A DNA stretch of 16,099 bases, taken from positions 1-16,099 of the forward strand of contig JALSLS010000254.1 of NCBI GenBank assembly GCA_026988195.1, read 5' to 3'. The position numbers were made by a program, and so were the translations under genes. The DNA is from Methylomonas sp. (GTDB lineage: Bacteria > Pseudomonadota > Gammaproteobacteria > Methylococcales > Methylomonadaceae). The notes under the pieces are model-generated. The model had not been told where the DNA came from and ran no database searches. It was given only the letters and a program-made list of their open reading frames with translations. This document shows positions 1-7,734 of this stretch, in pieces (position 1 is the stretch's first letter; every line of letters begins with the position of its first letter).

Positions 1-226
1 TTATTAATAAACTAAGTTGTTGTGATGAGTTTTGTAAACCAGCTAATGACAAACTGATGTTATGAAGTTGCCAATTTTTATTTTGTAGCTGCTGTATTTC
101 TATGCTTAGATTATCTAAGGCATTAACAGGCTTAAACAAGAATAGTAGCGTTATTAGTAATGCTAAAGGCTTAAAATTTAACAACATTGCTTTGTTTTTT
201 TGGTTATTGTTTTCCTGATTACCCAT
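1..226 (-). CDS. N-terminal part of an exported protein of unknown function (runs off the left edge)
   Basis: An open frame of 75 codons runs without a stop from an ATG at 226-224 to the window edge. A purine-rich CGGAAG sits a few bases before the ATG, which favours this start over a second Met at residue 14. The product begins with a polar, Asn/Lys-rich stretch (residues 1-19). A hydrophobic core (PLALLITLLFLF, about residues 20-31) follows, ending in KPVNA-L, which reads as a Sec signal peptide with likely cleavage after Ala36. The visible mature part is rich in Leu, Gln, Asn and Ser (for example LSIEIQQLQNKNWQLHNI) and has an amphipathic beta-like alternation. It could be the start of a periplasmic or envelope protein. 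I do not recognise the family from this fragment; no cysteine lipobox is visible. Confidence 0.6.
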   Translation of the reverse strand, partial: MGNQENNNQKNKAMLLNFKPLALLITLLFLFKPVNALDNLSIEIQQLQNKNWQLHNISLSLAGLQNSSQQLSLLI

Positions 227-257
227 GAGCTTCCGCCATATACAGCACACCAGTTCC

Positions 258-451
258 ACGTCATACCAGCAGGGATTGCTGGTATCCAGTGTATAGGGAT
301 ATACGATCTGAATAATTAGCAGATACTTGTTTATACAATCATCCCATCCTTGGATTCTGGATCTCGACACAAATCTGTCTGGAACAGGTTTGCATTTACC
401 CAAAGGGCATTATGCAGGATAGCATAATGTGAATCCCTGCCGAGATGACGT
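258..451. repeat. Short non-coding element with 20-bp imperfect terminal inverted repeats
   Basis: The left end (258-277, ACGTCATACCAGCAGGGATT) and right end (432-451, AATCCCTGCCGAGATGACGT) are inverted repeats matching at 17 of 20 positions. Inside the left end is a hairpin with 9-bp arms, ATACCAGCA/TGCTGGTAT (263-285). Near the right end is another, GCATTATGC/GCATAATGT (about 407-430). No coding frame spans it. The CGTCAT...ATGACG ends with GGGAT next to them resemble a class of short dispersed repeats common in proteobacterial intergenic DNA. It is probably a non-autonomous repeat. No target-site duplication was obvious. Confidence 0.6.
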
Positions 452-623
452 ATAACAGTTGAATCGGTGTTTTTATAAAATGGCTGAGACTCGTACTACT
501 GCATTGTGAGTATCAATTAACTTTATCACTCTCTAACTGGATGCAGGTCTTTATAGCCAAATTATAATGGTTGGTTTGGGTACTCAGGGTACTCAGTCTA
601 CTAAAATTACTGGACGGGTCTTT

Positions 624-732
624 ATGCAAAAGTAGGGTGGGCAGTTTTTTAACCTCCATCAATATTGCAACATGGTGGGCAGAAAAGATTGCCCACCCTA
701 CAGTTTTTTAAACTGCCTTGTCTTAAATTGGT
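624..732 (-). repeat. GTAGGGTGGGCA palindromic element, copy 1
   Basis: A perfect 12-bp inverted repeat, GTAGGGTGGGCA (632-643) and TGCCCACCCTAC (690-701), encloses about 46 bp. The internal TGGTGGGCAGAAAA is a degenerate extra copy of the stem. Read on the minus strand, the sequence aligns along most of its length with 13954-14064, including the flanks TTAAGAC...CAGTTTAWAAA on one side and CTACTTTTGCAT on the other. That defines an element of roughly 110 bp. It is likely a MITE-like or REP-like dispersed sequence. It lies downstream of cysM in the direction of that gene's transcription, so it may also act as a 3' mRNA structure. Confidence 0.65.
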
Positions 733-783
733 GTTCCAGCTTTGCTTCATTCGAGCATAAAATGGATGCGTGTAAAAACACAT

Positions 784-1674
784 TTAACTTGGAAACACCC
801 CTGTAGAAAGATAACGATCCCCACGGTCACAAATAATAGCGACTATTATTGCATTCTCTACTGTTTTGGATAATGACAAAGCTACAGAAACAGCTCCTCC
901 TGATGATATACCAGAAAATATCCCTTCTTTTGCTGCCAATTCACGGGTGGTATTTTCTGCTGATAATTGATCCACATCCATTATTTGATCAATATTTTCT
1001 GGGTTATAAATTTTAGGTAAATATTCTTCAGGCCATCGTCTAATGCCGGGTATTTTTGATTTTCCTTCTGGTTGCACCCCAATAATTTGAATAGCTGAAT
1101 TCTGTTCTTTTAAATACTGAGAGATTCCCATGATGGTACCGGTAGTTCCCATCGCACTCACAAAATGAGTTATTTGACCTTCGGTATCGCGCCAAATTTC
1201 AGGCCCAGTTCCTTCATAATGTGCTAGAGGATTATCAGCATTTGAGAATTGATCCAGAATGCGTCCCTTACCTTCATCCTGCATTTTTCTGGCTAAATCA
1301 ATTGCACCTTCCATACTGCCCGCAGCGGGGGTTAAAATAATGTCTGCACCATAGGCTTTCATTGAAGCTATTCTTTCTGCACTCATATTATCAGGCATTA
1401 TTAAAGTCATTTTATAGCCTTTAATGGCTGATGCCATCGCTAATGCAATCCCGGTGTTGCCACTGGTCGCTTCAATTAAACTATCGCCTGGTTTTATCTC
1501 ACCTCTGGCTTCAGCGTGTTTAATCATACTTAACGCTGGGCGGTCTTTAACGGAACCGGCTGGATTATTGCCTTCTAGTTTAACTAAAATAGTATTGCTC
1601 GTTTGGCCCGGTAACCTTTGTAAACGAACTAAGGGAGTATTACCTACAAAAGATTCTATGGTTTTGTAATTCAT
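784..1674 (-). CDS. cysM: Cysteine synthase B (O-acetylserine sulfhydrylase, CysM type)
   Basis: A cytoplasmic PLP enzyme that makes cysteine from O-acetylserine and sulfide; the CysM branch also takes thiosulfate, giving S-sulfocysteine. At 296 residues the length is normal for the family. The PLP lysine is K43 in NNPAGSVKDRPA. The substrate loop TSGNTG is at 70-75, the PLP phosphate-binding loop GTTGT at 176-180, and GISSGG at 255-260. The motif PGIRRWPEEYLP (about 209-220) and the C-terminal DRGDRYLSTGVF favour CysM over CysK; this subfamily call is from recognised motifs, not a tree. The ATG at 1674-1672 lacks a clear Shine-Dalgarno sequence, but it precedes the conserved YKTIESFVGNTPL start, so I keep it. 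The gene stands alone, with repeats on both sides. Confidence 0.95.
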   Translation of the reverse strand: MNYKTIESFVGNTPLVRLQRLPGQTSNTILVKLEGNNPAGSVKDRPALSMIKHAEARGEIKPGDSLIEATSGNTGIALAMASAIKGYKMTLIMPDNMSAERIASMKAYGADIILTPAAGSMEGAIDLARKMQDEGKGRILDQFSNADNPLAHYEGTGPEIWRDTEGQITHFVSAMGTTGTIMGISQYLKEQNSAIQIIGVQPEGKSKIPGIRRWPEEYLPKIYNPENIDQIMDVDQLSAENTTRELAAKEGIFSGISSGGAVSVALSLSKTVENAIIVAIICDRGDRYLSTGVFPS

Positions 1675-1698
1675 AATGTTTTATATATGGAATTTTAA

Positions 1699-1729
1699 AT
1701 TCTATCTTTAGCGAATAAAGATTTGGCAA
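1699..1729 (-). promoter_or_regulatory. Possible cysM promoter
   Basis: On the minus strand TTGCCA (1729-1724) and TAGAAT (1704-1699) could be -35 and -10 boxes, with a long 19-bp spacer, about 25 bp before the cysM ATG. The match is modest and the DNA is AT-rich, so this is a weak call. No CysB-type site was recognised. Confidence 0.25.
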
Positions 1730-1737
1730 TTTATCCT

Positions 1738-1835
1738 ATGCCGGTAAGTTAAGCTTTGTAGCCTTGATGAAACGAAGTGGAATCAAGGATTTTTCCTTGG
1801 CCTCCCTTGATTCCACTTTGCTGCATCAAGGCTAC
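1738..1835. repeat. Long hairpin with left arm of the shared nested-repeat family
   Basis: Two 31-base arms (1758-1788 and 1805-1835) are inverted copies matching at 28 of 31 positions. They start GTAGCCTTGATG and end with its complement, with a 16-base loop. Left of the stem, ATGCCGGTAAGTTAAG (1738-1753) resembles the outer arm TGCCATTAAGTTAAG of the elements at 5975 and 7997. The hairpin lies between the purL 3' end and the cysM start. It could end or stabilise purL mRNA, or simply be a mobile repeat; it has no run of T after the stem typical of a strong terminator. Confidence 0.6.
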
Positions 1836-1846
1836 TTGGTTTTATA

Positions 1847-1908
1847 CCTTAGGTCACTCGCACTAAATAATATCCACCAAAATAGTTCCCACGCTGGAGC
1901 GCGGGAAC
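1847..1908. repeat. Conserved 44-bp end block plus GTTCCC palindrome just downstream of purL
   Basis: Positions 1885-1908 form an imperfect palindrome, GTTCCCACGCT/AGCGCGGGAAC (10 of 11 pairs, 2-base centre). It begins 18 bp after the purL stop in the direction of purL transcription. Next to it, 1847-1890 read on the minus strand gives GGGAACTATTTTGGTGG, then an AT-rich stretch and GCGAGTGACCTAAG. The same block recurs at 6105-6145 and 8160-8200. The palindrome could serve as a 3' stabilising or terminating structure for purL; the repeated block marks it as part of a dispersed family. Confidence 0.65.
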
Positions 1909-1926
1909 GATGGTGAATATACTGTA

Positions 1927-4900
1927 TTACCCGACCCAAACTCTGGCATTTCTAAACATTCTCATCCATGCACCATCCTCATTCCACTGTTCTGGATACC
2001 ATGAGTTTTGTAGGGTTCTAAAACAACGTTCGGGATGGGGCATCATAATAGTAAAGCGCCCATCTGTTGTGGTTAGTCCTGTAATCCCATCAGGTGACCC
2101 ATTTGGGTTGGCTGGGAAATCGGTGGTATTTTCACCATAGTTATCAATATAGTTTAATGCAACCAAAGCCTCTGCTGCTGATGCGTTATTAAATTCTGCT
2201 CGCCCTTCTCCATGAGCAATAACCACGGGCAATGTTGAGCCTTCCATCCCCGTCATTAAAATAGAGGGAGATGGCTGCACTTTAACCACCGATACTCTGG
2301 CTTCAAACTGTTCAGAATCATTACGTTTAAATTCTGGCCAATGTTCTGCGCCTGGGATAATTTCTTTTAATCCTGACATCATTTGACAGCCATTACAAAC
2401 GCCTAAACCAAAGGTATCTTCACGTTTAAAGAAGGCTGTAAACTGTTCTCTTGCTTTAGCATTAAATAAAATAGATTTTGCCCAGCCTCCACCGGCTCCT
2501 AAAACATCCCCATAAGAGAAGCCACCACAGGCAACTAAACCGACAAAATCGCTTAAAGTGACGCGGGCATTAATAATATCACTCATATGTACATCAATGG
2601 CGGTAAAGCCTGCTCGGTCAAAAGCCGCTGCCATTTCCACATGACCATTAACCCCTTGCTCCCTTAGGATCGCTACTTTAGGGCGTAATGCTGTGGCAAA
2701 TTTTGCAATAATATTTTCATCAATATCAAAGCTTAATGTTGCCGATAATCCTGGATCCTTATCATCCGTAATTCGATCGAATTGTTGTTTTGCACATTCT
2801 GGGTCATCCCGTAAGGCTTGCATTCTATAACTGACTTCAGACCAAGCTTGTTGAAGGTTGGCTCTACTTTCGGTATAAATTTCTTGGCCTTGGTAGGTAA
2901 TATTAAGTTGCTGTTGTTTATCGAGTACCCATCCGATTAACTGAGTACACTTTTCTAACCCAGCGCTACACAAAAAGTCCATCACCTCATCAACATCTGT
3001 TTGATTAACCTGAATAACTGCGCCAAGTTCTTCGTTAAATAAAGCTGCTAATAAATCTTCATTTTCGCAGACCAAACTGTCCAGTTCAATTTCTGCGCCT
3101 TTACGTCCAGCAAAAACCATTTCTGCAATGGTTGCTAATAAGCCGCCATCTGAGCGATCATGATAAGCCAATAATTTATCTTGAACATTTAGGGTTTGAA
3201 TAGCGTTAAAGAATTTTTTGAATAGAGCGGTATCCTCTAAATCGGGTGTTTCATTACCTATCTGATTATAGGTTTGCGCTAAAACAGAACCCCCTAATCT
3301 ATTTTTTCCTGCACCCAAGTCGATTAAAATGAGTACGCTGTCTTCATCTTTCAACTGAGGTGTTAAGGTTTTACTGACATCTAAAACCGGGGCAAATGCG
3401 GTAATAATCAAAGATAGTGGTGAAGTCATGGTTTTATCTTTACCTCCTTCATTCCATACTGTTTTCATAGATAAAGAATCTTTACCTACCGGAATAGCAA
3501 TACCTAGATCTGGGCAAATATCCATACCCACTGTTTTAACCGTATCAAATAAAGCAACATCTTCACCTTCACTACCACAAGCTGCCATCCAGTTTGCTGA
3601 TATTTTCACTTTATTTAATGATTCTATTCTTGCTGCGGCTAAGTTAGTTAATGATTCTGCAACCGCCATTCGACCTGAAGCAGGTGCGTCAATAATAGCT
3701 AATGGAGTCCGTTCGCCCATCGCCATAGCTTCACCCGTTAAAGCATGAAAACCAGAAGCAGTAACCGCAACATCCGCTACGGGTATTTGCCAAGGCCCTA
3801 CCATTTGATCTCTTGTAACCAGTCCGGTTACCGAGCGGTCTCCAATATGAATAAGAAAACTTTTATCCGCAACAGCTGGAAAAGATATAACTCTCTTTAC
3901 TGCTTCTGATAAATCAATATCCTTAAGGTTTAAGGCCGATAATGTACGACTGGTTTTACTAACTTCTTTGTGGATTTTTGGTGATTTTCCAAACAGGATA
4001 GACATAGGAATATCAACGGCTGTTTTACCTAAGAAATTATCTGTTAAAGTTAACTGTTGTTCGTCAGTTGCTTCACCAATCACGGCAAATAGGCAATGTT
4101 CACGCTCACAAAAAGATTCAAATAATTCCAGAGATTCTGGTGCAATAGCGACAACATAGCGTTCTTGGGCTTCATTACACCAAATTTGCATCGGTGACAT
4201 GCCTTTATCTGCATTGTTGACATCACGCAATTCAAACTTGCCGCCTTTTTCACAATCATGAATAATTTCGGGGACAGCATTGGATAATCCTCCCGCACCA
4301 ATGTCATGAATTGAAATAATGGGTGTATCATGCCCCATCGCATTACAATGATTAATCACTTCCTGACAACGGCGTTCCATTTCTGGGTTCTCACGTTGAA
4401 CCGAAGCGAAATCTAATTCTGCCGCACTTTCTCCTGAAGTTTGTGATGAAGCGGCACTCCCCCCCAAACCAATCAACATAGCAGGCCCCCCTAAAATGAT
4501 GATCAATGAACCGGCTGGAATTTTATGTTTATCGACTAACATGGGGCGAATATTTCCCATACCGCCCGCAATCATAATAGGCTTATGGTAACCTCGGTAC
4601 TGGTTTTCTTTGCCAGTTTCTTCTGCCTGCTCAAAACTGCGGAAATAACCTGCAATATTAGGTCGTCCAAATTCATTATTAAATGCCGCGCCACCAATAG
4701 GCCCTTCTAGCATAATGTCTAAAGCAGAGGAAATGCGCTCAGGCTTACCATTCTCAGTTTCCCAAGGTTGTTCAAAACCAGGGATTTTTAAATGAGATAC
4801 GGTGAAACCCGTTAACCCTGCTTTAGTAGCCGATCCACGGCCGGTGGCACCTTCATCACGAATTTCACCACCAGAACCGGTTGCCGCACCGGGGTGTGGG

Positions 4901-5799
4901 GAAATAGCGGTGGGGTGATTATGCGTTTCCACTTTCATCAACAAATGTGCGTCTTCTTTTATATACGCATATTCACCTGTTTGTGGATTGCGAATAAACA
5001 CCTCTGCTGTTGACCCCTCAGCAACTGAAGCATTATCACTGTATGCTGATAAAATACCTTGTGGATTTTTATCAGCGGTATTTCTAATCATGCCAAACAG
5101 AGATTTAGCCTGTTCTTCACCGTCAATAGTCCAGCTGGCATTAAAGATTTTATGTCGGCAATGCTCTGAGTTTGCTTGTGCAAACATCATTAATTCAACA
5201 TCCGTTGGGTTTCTGCCTAATTCTGTAAAACGAGTGGTTAAATAATCAATCTCATCAGCCGATAAGGCTAAACCCAACTCCGTATTGGCTAAAATTAATG
5301 CTTCACGCCCCTGCTCTATAATAGAAACGCTCAATAAGGGTTTTGGATCATGGTGTACAAATAAGTCTAAACCTTGTTCACTTTCAAAGATTGATTGAGT
5401 CATTCTGTCATGAATTAAATGCTCGATAGTTTCTTTAATATTATTCGATAACTCACCAGCAACACTGTATTCAATGGCTCTTTCCAGTCGTAAAACAGCG
5501 TTTAATCCACAACGCTGTGCAATTTCAGTTGCTTTACTTGACCACGGTGAAATTGTACCTGGCCGTGGCACCACTAAAAAATATTCACCTTGAACATCCT
5601 CAACTGGTTTAGCATAACCGTAGGTTAACAAGCGTTCTAGCATTGACATTTCTTCAGTCGTTAAATCCCGCTCAACCTCAACAAAATGCACAAATCTCGC
5701 CGTTACTGCGGATATACTAGGCTCTATTTGTTTAAGTTGAGTTAACAACTGGTTTAAACGATGCTCTGAAAGGGCTGATGTTCCAAGGATTTTTAACAT
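1927..5799 (-). CDS. purL: Phosphoribosylformylglycinamidine synthase, single-chain type
   Basis: Fourth step of purine synthesis: FGAR plus glutamine and ATP gives FGAM, in the cytoplasm. At 1290 residues this is the large fused form of Gammaproteobacteria (E. coli about 1295). The order is an N-terminal PurS-like domain (1 to about 150), a linker with FAQANSEHCRHK (206-217), and two AIRS-like halves. The nucleotide-binding stretch PHPGAATGSGGEIRDEG is at 301-317. The C-terminal class I glutamine amidotransferase has nucleophile C1135 in GVCNGCQMMSG and catalytic H1255 and E1257 in MMPHPERC. All expected catalytic residues are present. The ATG at 5799-5797 gives the standard MLKILGTSALS start, though no clear ribosome binding site is visible. 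The gene is monocistronic as far as the window shows; no PurR-type operator was recognised upstream. Confidence 0.97.
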   Translation of the reverse strand: MLKILGTSALSEHRLNQLLTQLKQIEPSISAVTARFVHFVEVERDLTTEEMSMLERLLTYGYAKPVEDVQGEYFLVVPRPGTISPWSSKATEIAQRCGLNAVLRLERAIEYSVAGELSNNIKETIEHLIHDRMTQSIFESEQGLDLFVHHDPKPLLSVSIIEQGREALILANTELGLALSADEIDYLTTRFTELGRNPTDVELMMFAQANSEHCRHKIFNASWTIDGEEQAKSLFGMIRNTADKNPQGILSAYSDNASVAEGSTAEVFIRNPQTGEYAYIKEDAHLLMKVETHNHPTAISPHPGAATGSGGEIRDEGATGRGSATKAGLTGFTVSHLKIPGFEQPWETENGKPERISSALDIMLEGPIGGAAFNNEFGRPNIAGYFRSFEQAEETGKENQYRGYHKPIMIAGGMGNIRPMLVDKHKIPAGSLIIILGGPAMLIGLGGSAASSQTSGESAAELDFASVQRENPEMERRCQEVINHCNAMGHDTPIISIHDIGAGGLSNAVPEIIHDCEKGGKFELRDVNNADKGMSPMQIWCNEAQERYVVAIAPESLELFESFCEREHCLFAVIGEATDEQQLTLTDNFLGKTAVDIPMSILFGKSPKIHKEVSKTSRTLSALNLKDIDLSEAVKRVISFPAVADKSFLIHIGDRSVTGLVTRDQMVGPWQIPVADVAVTASGFHALTGEAMAMGERTPLAIIDAPASGRMAVAESLTNLAAARIESLNKVKISANWMAACGSEGEDVALFDTVKTVGMDICPDLGIAIPVGKDSLSMKTVWNEGGKDKTMTSPLSLIITAFAPVLDVSKTLTPQLKDEDSVLILIDLGAGKNRLGGSVLAQTYNQIGNETPDLEDTALFKKFFNAIQTLNVQDKLLAYHDRSDGGLLATIAEMVFAGRKGAEIELDSLVCENEDLLAALFNEELGAVIQVNQTDVDEVMDFLCSAGLEKCTQLIGWVLDKQQQLNITYQGQEIYTESRANLQQAWSEVSYRMQALRDDPECAKQQFDRITDDKDPGLSATLSFDIDENIIAKFATALRPKVAILREQGVNGHVEMAAAFDRAGFTAIDVHMSDIINARVTLSDFVGLVACGGFSYGDVLGAGGGWAKSILFNAKAREQFTAFFKREDTFGLGVCNGCQMMSGLKEIIPGAEHWPEFKRNDSEQFEARVSVVKVQPSPSILMTGMEGSTLPVVIAHGEGRAEFNNASAAEALVALNYIDNYGENTTDFPANPNGSPDGITGLTTTDGRFTIMMPHPERCFRTLQNSWYPEQWNEDGAWMRMFRNARVWVG

Positions 5800-6126
5800 G
5801 TTAATGTAGATAAATATTAATTATGAATTTTTAAGCCCCCTCCAAACAGTGAAGGTTTGGTAAATGAGAGCTTTAAGAAGAGGCGCTGACAGTTTAATTA
5901 GAAACTTTATCAGTAATAAATAAGCCTATTTTGTTTGATTGTAAGCTGGAAATAAATAAACTACCACTCAGAGCGTCACTACCATTAAGTTAAGCAATTT
6001 GCTGTAGGATGTGCTGACGATAGGAAGCGCATCAGCTGTAAACGATGCGCTTCCTATCGTCAGTACATCCTACCTGTTACCTTAATGGCAGTGACTCAGA
6101 GTGTGGGAACTATTTGGGTTGGTTAT
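5800..6126. other. Gap between bamC and purL
   Basis: Both flanking genes are on the minus strand, so this gap is downstream of bamC and upstream of purL. Positions 5975-6126 are filled by a nested inverted repeat described separately. The part next to purL (5800-5974) holds the purL leader. It contains one short stem CCAAAC/GTTTGG (5842-5847 and 5855-5860), but I could not settle on a promoter or any known riboswitch. No small coding frame is supported. Confidence 0.5.
5975..6126. repeat. Nested inverted repeat with near-perfect 30-bp stem, downstream of bamC
   Basis: The inner stem pairs 6004-6033 with 6044-6073 (30 bp, one mismatch) around a 10-base loop. The arms begin GTAGGATGTGCTGACGATAG and end with the complement. 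Outside it, GTCACTACCATTAAG (5975-5989) pairs with CTTAATGGCAGTGAC (6081-6095) with one mismatch. Beyond the right arm comes GGGAACTATTTGGGTTGG, the end block shared with 1847-1890 and 8160-8200. On transcription of bamC the RNA would form a very stable hairpin soon after the stop codon. It is probably a non-autonomous mobile repeat that also shapes the 3' end of the dapA-bamC mRNA; that role is inference. Confidence 0.7.
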
Positions 6127-6145
6127 TTATTGCGAGTTAGCTAAA
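6105..6145. repeat. Dispersed end block overlapping the 3' end of bamC
   Basis: Plus-strand GGGAACTATTTGGGTTGG, TTATTTATTGCGAGTTAG and CTAAA match the blocks at 8160-8200 and, inverted, at 1847-1890. Here the inner end of the block (6127-6145) is coding: its complement supplies the last codons and the stop of bamC (Leu-Ala-Asn-Ser-Gln-stop). Confidence 0.55.
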
Positions 6146-6774
6146 TCAGCTTTAATTGTTTTGTACAATAAATTTAATAATTTAAAACCATTCCCTGCTG
6201 ATTGAGGCTGGTCTTTATTATCAAGCACAATAATCTCGGTTAACATGCCATTTTCAGCCAACCTTATTTTAAATGTTTGTTCATTTGCAGGGTCATTACC
6301 GAATATAAACAATACTTCATCCCATAAAGAACCATCTTCTACGCTCTTAAAATTTGGATCATATTCGACAGTATAAAGATACTCATATTCATTTCGTTTG
6401 GTAATTTCAATAGCATTTCTGCTCAATGCCTTGCCTACAATACGCCAAGTTCTTTGAATGGAGTCTTCAATACGTATTCGGGTTGCCCCTCCTGAATATT
6501 CAACCAATTCAACAACAACATCAGGTTTAGTATCACTCGGCTCAGAAACAGTATTTTCAGGCTTTGTAGGCTGTTCAATTATTGGCGTCTGATTATTGAT
6601 CGTTGCTGTTGACTGCTGGTTATAAGTAGTTAGGTCAGCAGGAACAATTAACTCAGGGATTTCTGCAGTCAATTGATAATCTTTTCCTTTATCAGGAAAT
6701 AAATTTTTAACAGCTCCGCATGCAGATAAACTAACTGCGATCAGTATATTTAATGTTATCTTTAATTTTTTCAC
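6127..6774 (-). CDS. bamC: BamC/NlpB-like lipoprotein, short form
   Basis: Probable lipoprotein of the BAM complex, which inserts beta-barrel proteins into the outer membrane. The signal peptide ends in a lipobox LSAC with the lipidated Cys19. After it comes KDYQLTAEIPELIVPADL (about 32-49), which resembles the BamC N-terminal segment that contacts BamD. A low-complexity Gln/Thr/Pro/Glu linker (about 52-85) precedes one globular domain (about 88-212). At 215 residues it is far shorter than E. coli BamC (about 344), so it probably carries one helix-grip domain instead of two. The start is GTG (6774-6772), directly abutting the dapA stop with no gap, implying translational coupling; no other in-frame start precedes the signal peptide. 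The dapA-bamC order supports the name. Confidence 0.8.
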   Translation of the reverse strand: MKKLKITLNILIAVSLSACGAVKNLFPDKGKDYQLTAEIPELIVPADLTTYNQQSTATINNQTPIIEQPTKPENTVSEPSDTKPDVVVELVEYSGGATRIRIEDSIQRTWRIVGKALSRNAIEITKRNEYEYLYTVEYDPNFKSVEDGSLWDEVLFIFGNDPANEQTFKIRLAENGMLTEIIVLDNKDQPQSAGNGFKLLNLLYKTIKADLANSQ

Positions 6775-7650
6775 TTAACTAACTTCAGCTTGGCTCATTG
6801 CTTTACGGACAGTGTCATAACAGTCGTCAGTCAACCATGTTAAGGGTAGTCGAATACCTTTTTCCATTAAACCCATTTCAGTAACTGCCCATTTAACAGG
6901 AATAGGGTTGGACTGGATAAAAAGATGTTGGTGCAAGCCTGTTAATTTTTTATCGATTGATTCAGCAAGCTTTCTATCCCCTTGGATAGCCGCTGAGATC
7001 ATCTTATGTACTAGTTTAGGAGCAACATTTCCAGATACGGTAATGCTGCCATTTCCACCAAGTAAACAAAATTCACAACTGGTCGCATCATCCCCCGTAT
7101 AAATAGCAAATTCATCACCGCATAAATCTCGTATAATTTTAACTCTATCTAATTCACCTGTTGCTTCTTTTACACCTACGATATTATTAATAGCCGATAA
7201 TCTGCCGATAGTTTCTGGCAACATATCACACGCTGTACGGCCAGGCACATTATATAAAATTTGAGGAATATCGACTGCATCTGCAATAGCCTTAAAATGT
7301 AAATAAAGACCTTCTTGAGTGGGTTTGTTGTAATAAGGTGTAACTAGCAAGCAGGCATCTGCCCCTGCATCTTTAGCCGCTTGAGTTAAAGCAACAGCCT
7401 CAGTTGTAGAGTTTGCACCTGTTCCAGCTATAACCGGAATTCTACCTGCAACATATTCAACAACACATTTAACAACATCACAATGCTCAGCTTCATCTAG
7501 TGTTGCTGATTCACCCGTTGTTCCCATCGCAACTATAGAATCAGTTCCTTGATCAATATGAAATTCCACCAACTTTTTTAGGCTATCTTTATCTATCGCG
7601 CCATTAATATCCATTGGTGTTACTAATGCAACGATACTACCTTGAATCAT
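6775..7650 (-). CDS. dapA: 4-hydroxy-tetrahydrodipicolinate synthase
   Basis: First committed step to diaminopimelate and lysine: condenses pyruvate with aspartate semialdehyde in the cytoplasm. The 291-residue TIM-barrel has the full active site. The Schiff-base lysine is K161 in GVKEATGE, the catalytic triad is T45 (in MGTTGES), Y106/Y107 (in VTPYYNKP) and Y133 (in LYNVPGRT), and R138 is the substrate arginine. These match E. coli DapA in position. The start is ATG at 7650-7648; a GGATGAGAG stretch just upstream is a weak ribosome binding site. It is followed immediately by bamC, so the two are co-transcribed. No lysine riboswitch was recognised in the short leader. Confidence 0.97.
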   Translation of the reverse strand: MIQGSIVALVTPMDINGAIDKDSLKKLVEFHIDQGTDSIVAMGTTGESATLDEAEHCDVVKCVVEYVAGRIPVIAGTGANSTTEAVALTQAAKDAGADACLLVTPYYNKPTQEGLYLHFKAIADAVDIPQILYNVPGRTACDMLPETIGRLSAINNIVGVKEATGELDRVKIIRDLCGDEFAIYTGDDATSCEFCLLGGNGSITVSGNVAPKLVHKMISAAIQGDRKLAESIDKKLTGLHQHLFIQSNPIPVKWAVTEMGLMEKGIRLPLTWLTDDCYDTVRKAMSQAEVS

Positions 7651-7688
7651 GTAGATCTCTCATCCAGAATTAATAAAAATTGGAGTGT

Positions 7689-7694
7689 ATTATA
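7689..7694 (-). promoter_or_regulatory. Probable -10 box of the dapA-bamC promoter
   Basis: On the minus strand a perfect TATAAT lies about 39 bp before the dapA ATG. The -35 region 17 bp upstream (around 7712-7717, TCTTTT) is a poor match, so the promoter may need an activator or be weak. It lies between dapA and the long inverted repeat, so the repeat ends about 20 bp beyond the -35 position. Confidence 0.45.
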
Positions 7695-7734
7695 ACAGTA
7701 TATTGAATGGAAAAAGATAGATTAAAATCTGGAC

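Larger units (their letters stand above)
227..783. other. Gene-free gap holding two dispersed repeats
   Basis: No convincing coding frame is seen between the exported-protein start and the cysM stop. The gap holds two unrelated repeat elements, described separately (258-451 and 624-732). I see nothing recognisable in 452-623. A small hairpin CAGTTT-TTT-AAACTG at 701-715 lies downstream of cysM and could slow transcription, but it has no clear U-tract on the cysM strand beyond the stem itself. Confidence 0.6.

Noticed and set aside
1..226. Assigning the left-edge exported protein to the YdbH/AsmA-like envelope family
   Set aside because: The alternating Leu-rich pattern is suggestive, but only about 40 mature residues are visible, too few to name a family.
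1424..1669. Plus-strand open frame opposite cysM
   Set aside because: It is an antisense shadow of cysM; the cysM frame carries all catalytic motifs.
1910..2140. Plus-strand open frame over the purL 3' end
   Set aside because: It is an antisense shadow of the glutaminase domain coding sequence, with no ribosome binding site or family match.
4080..4343. 87-residue minus-strand open frame inside purL
   Set aside because: It lies in another frame of a fully conserved purL region, and its product has no recognisable domain.
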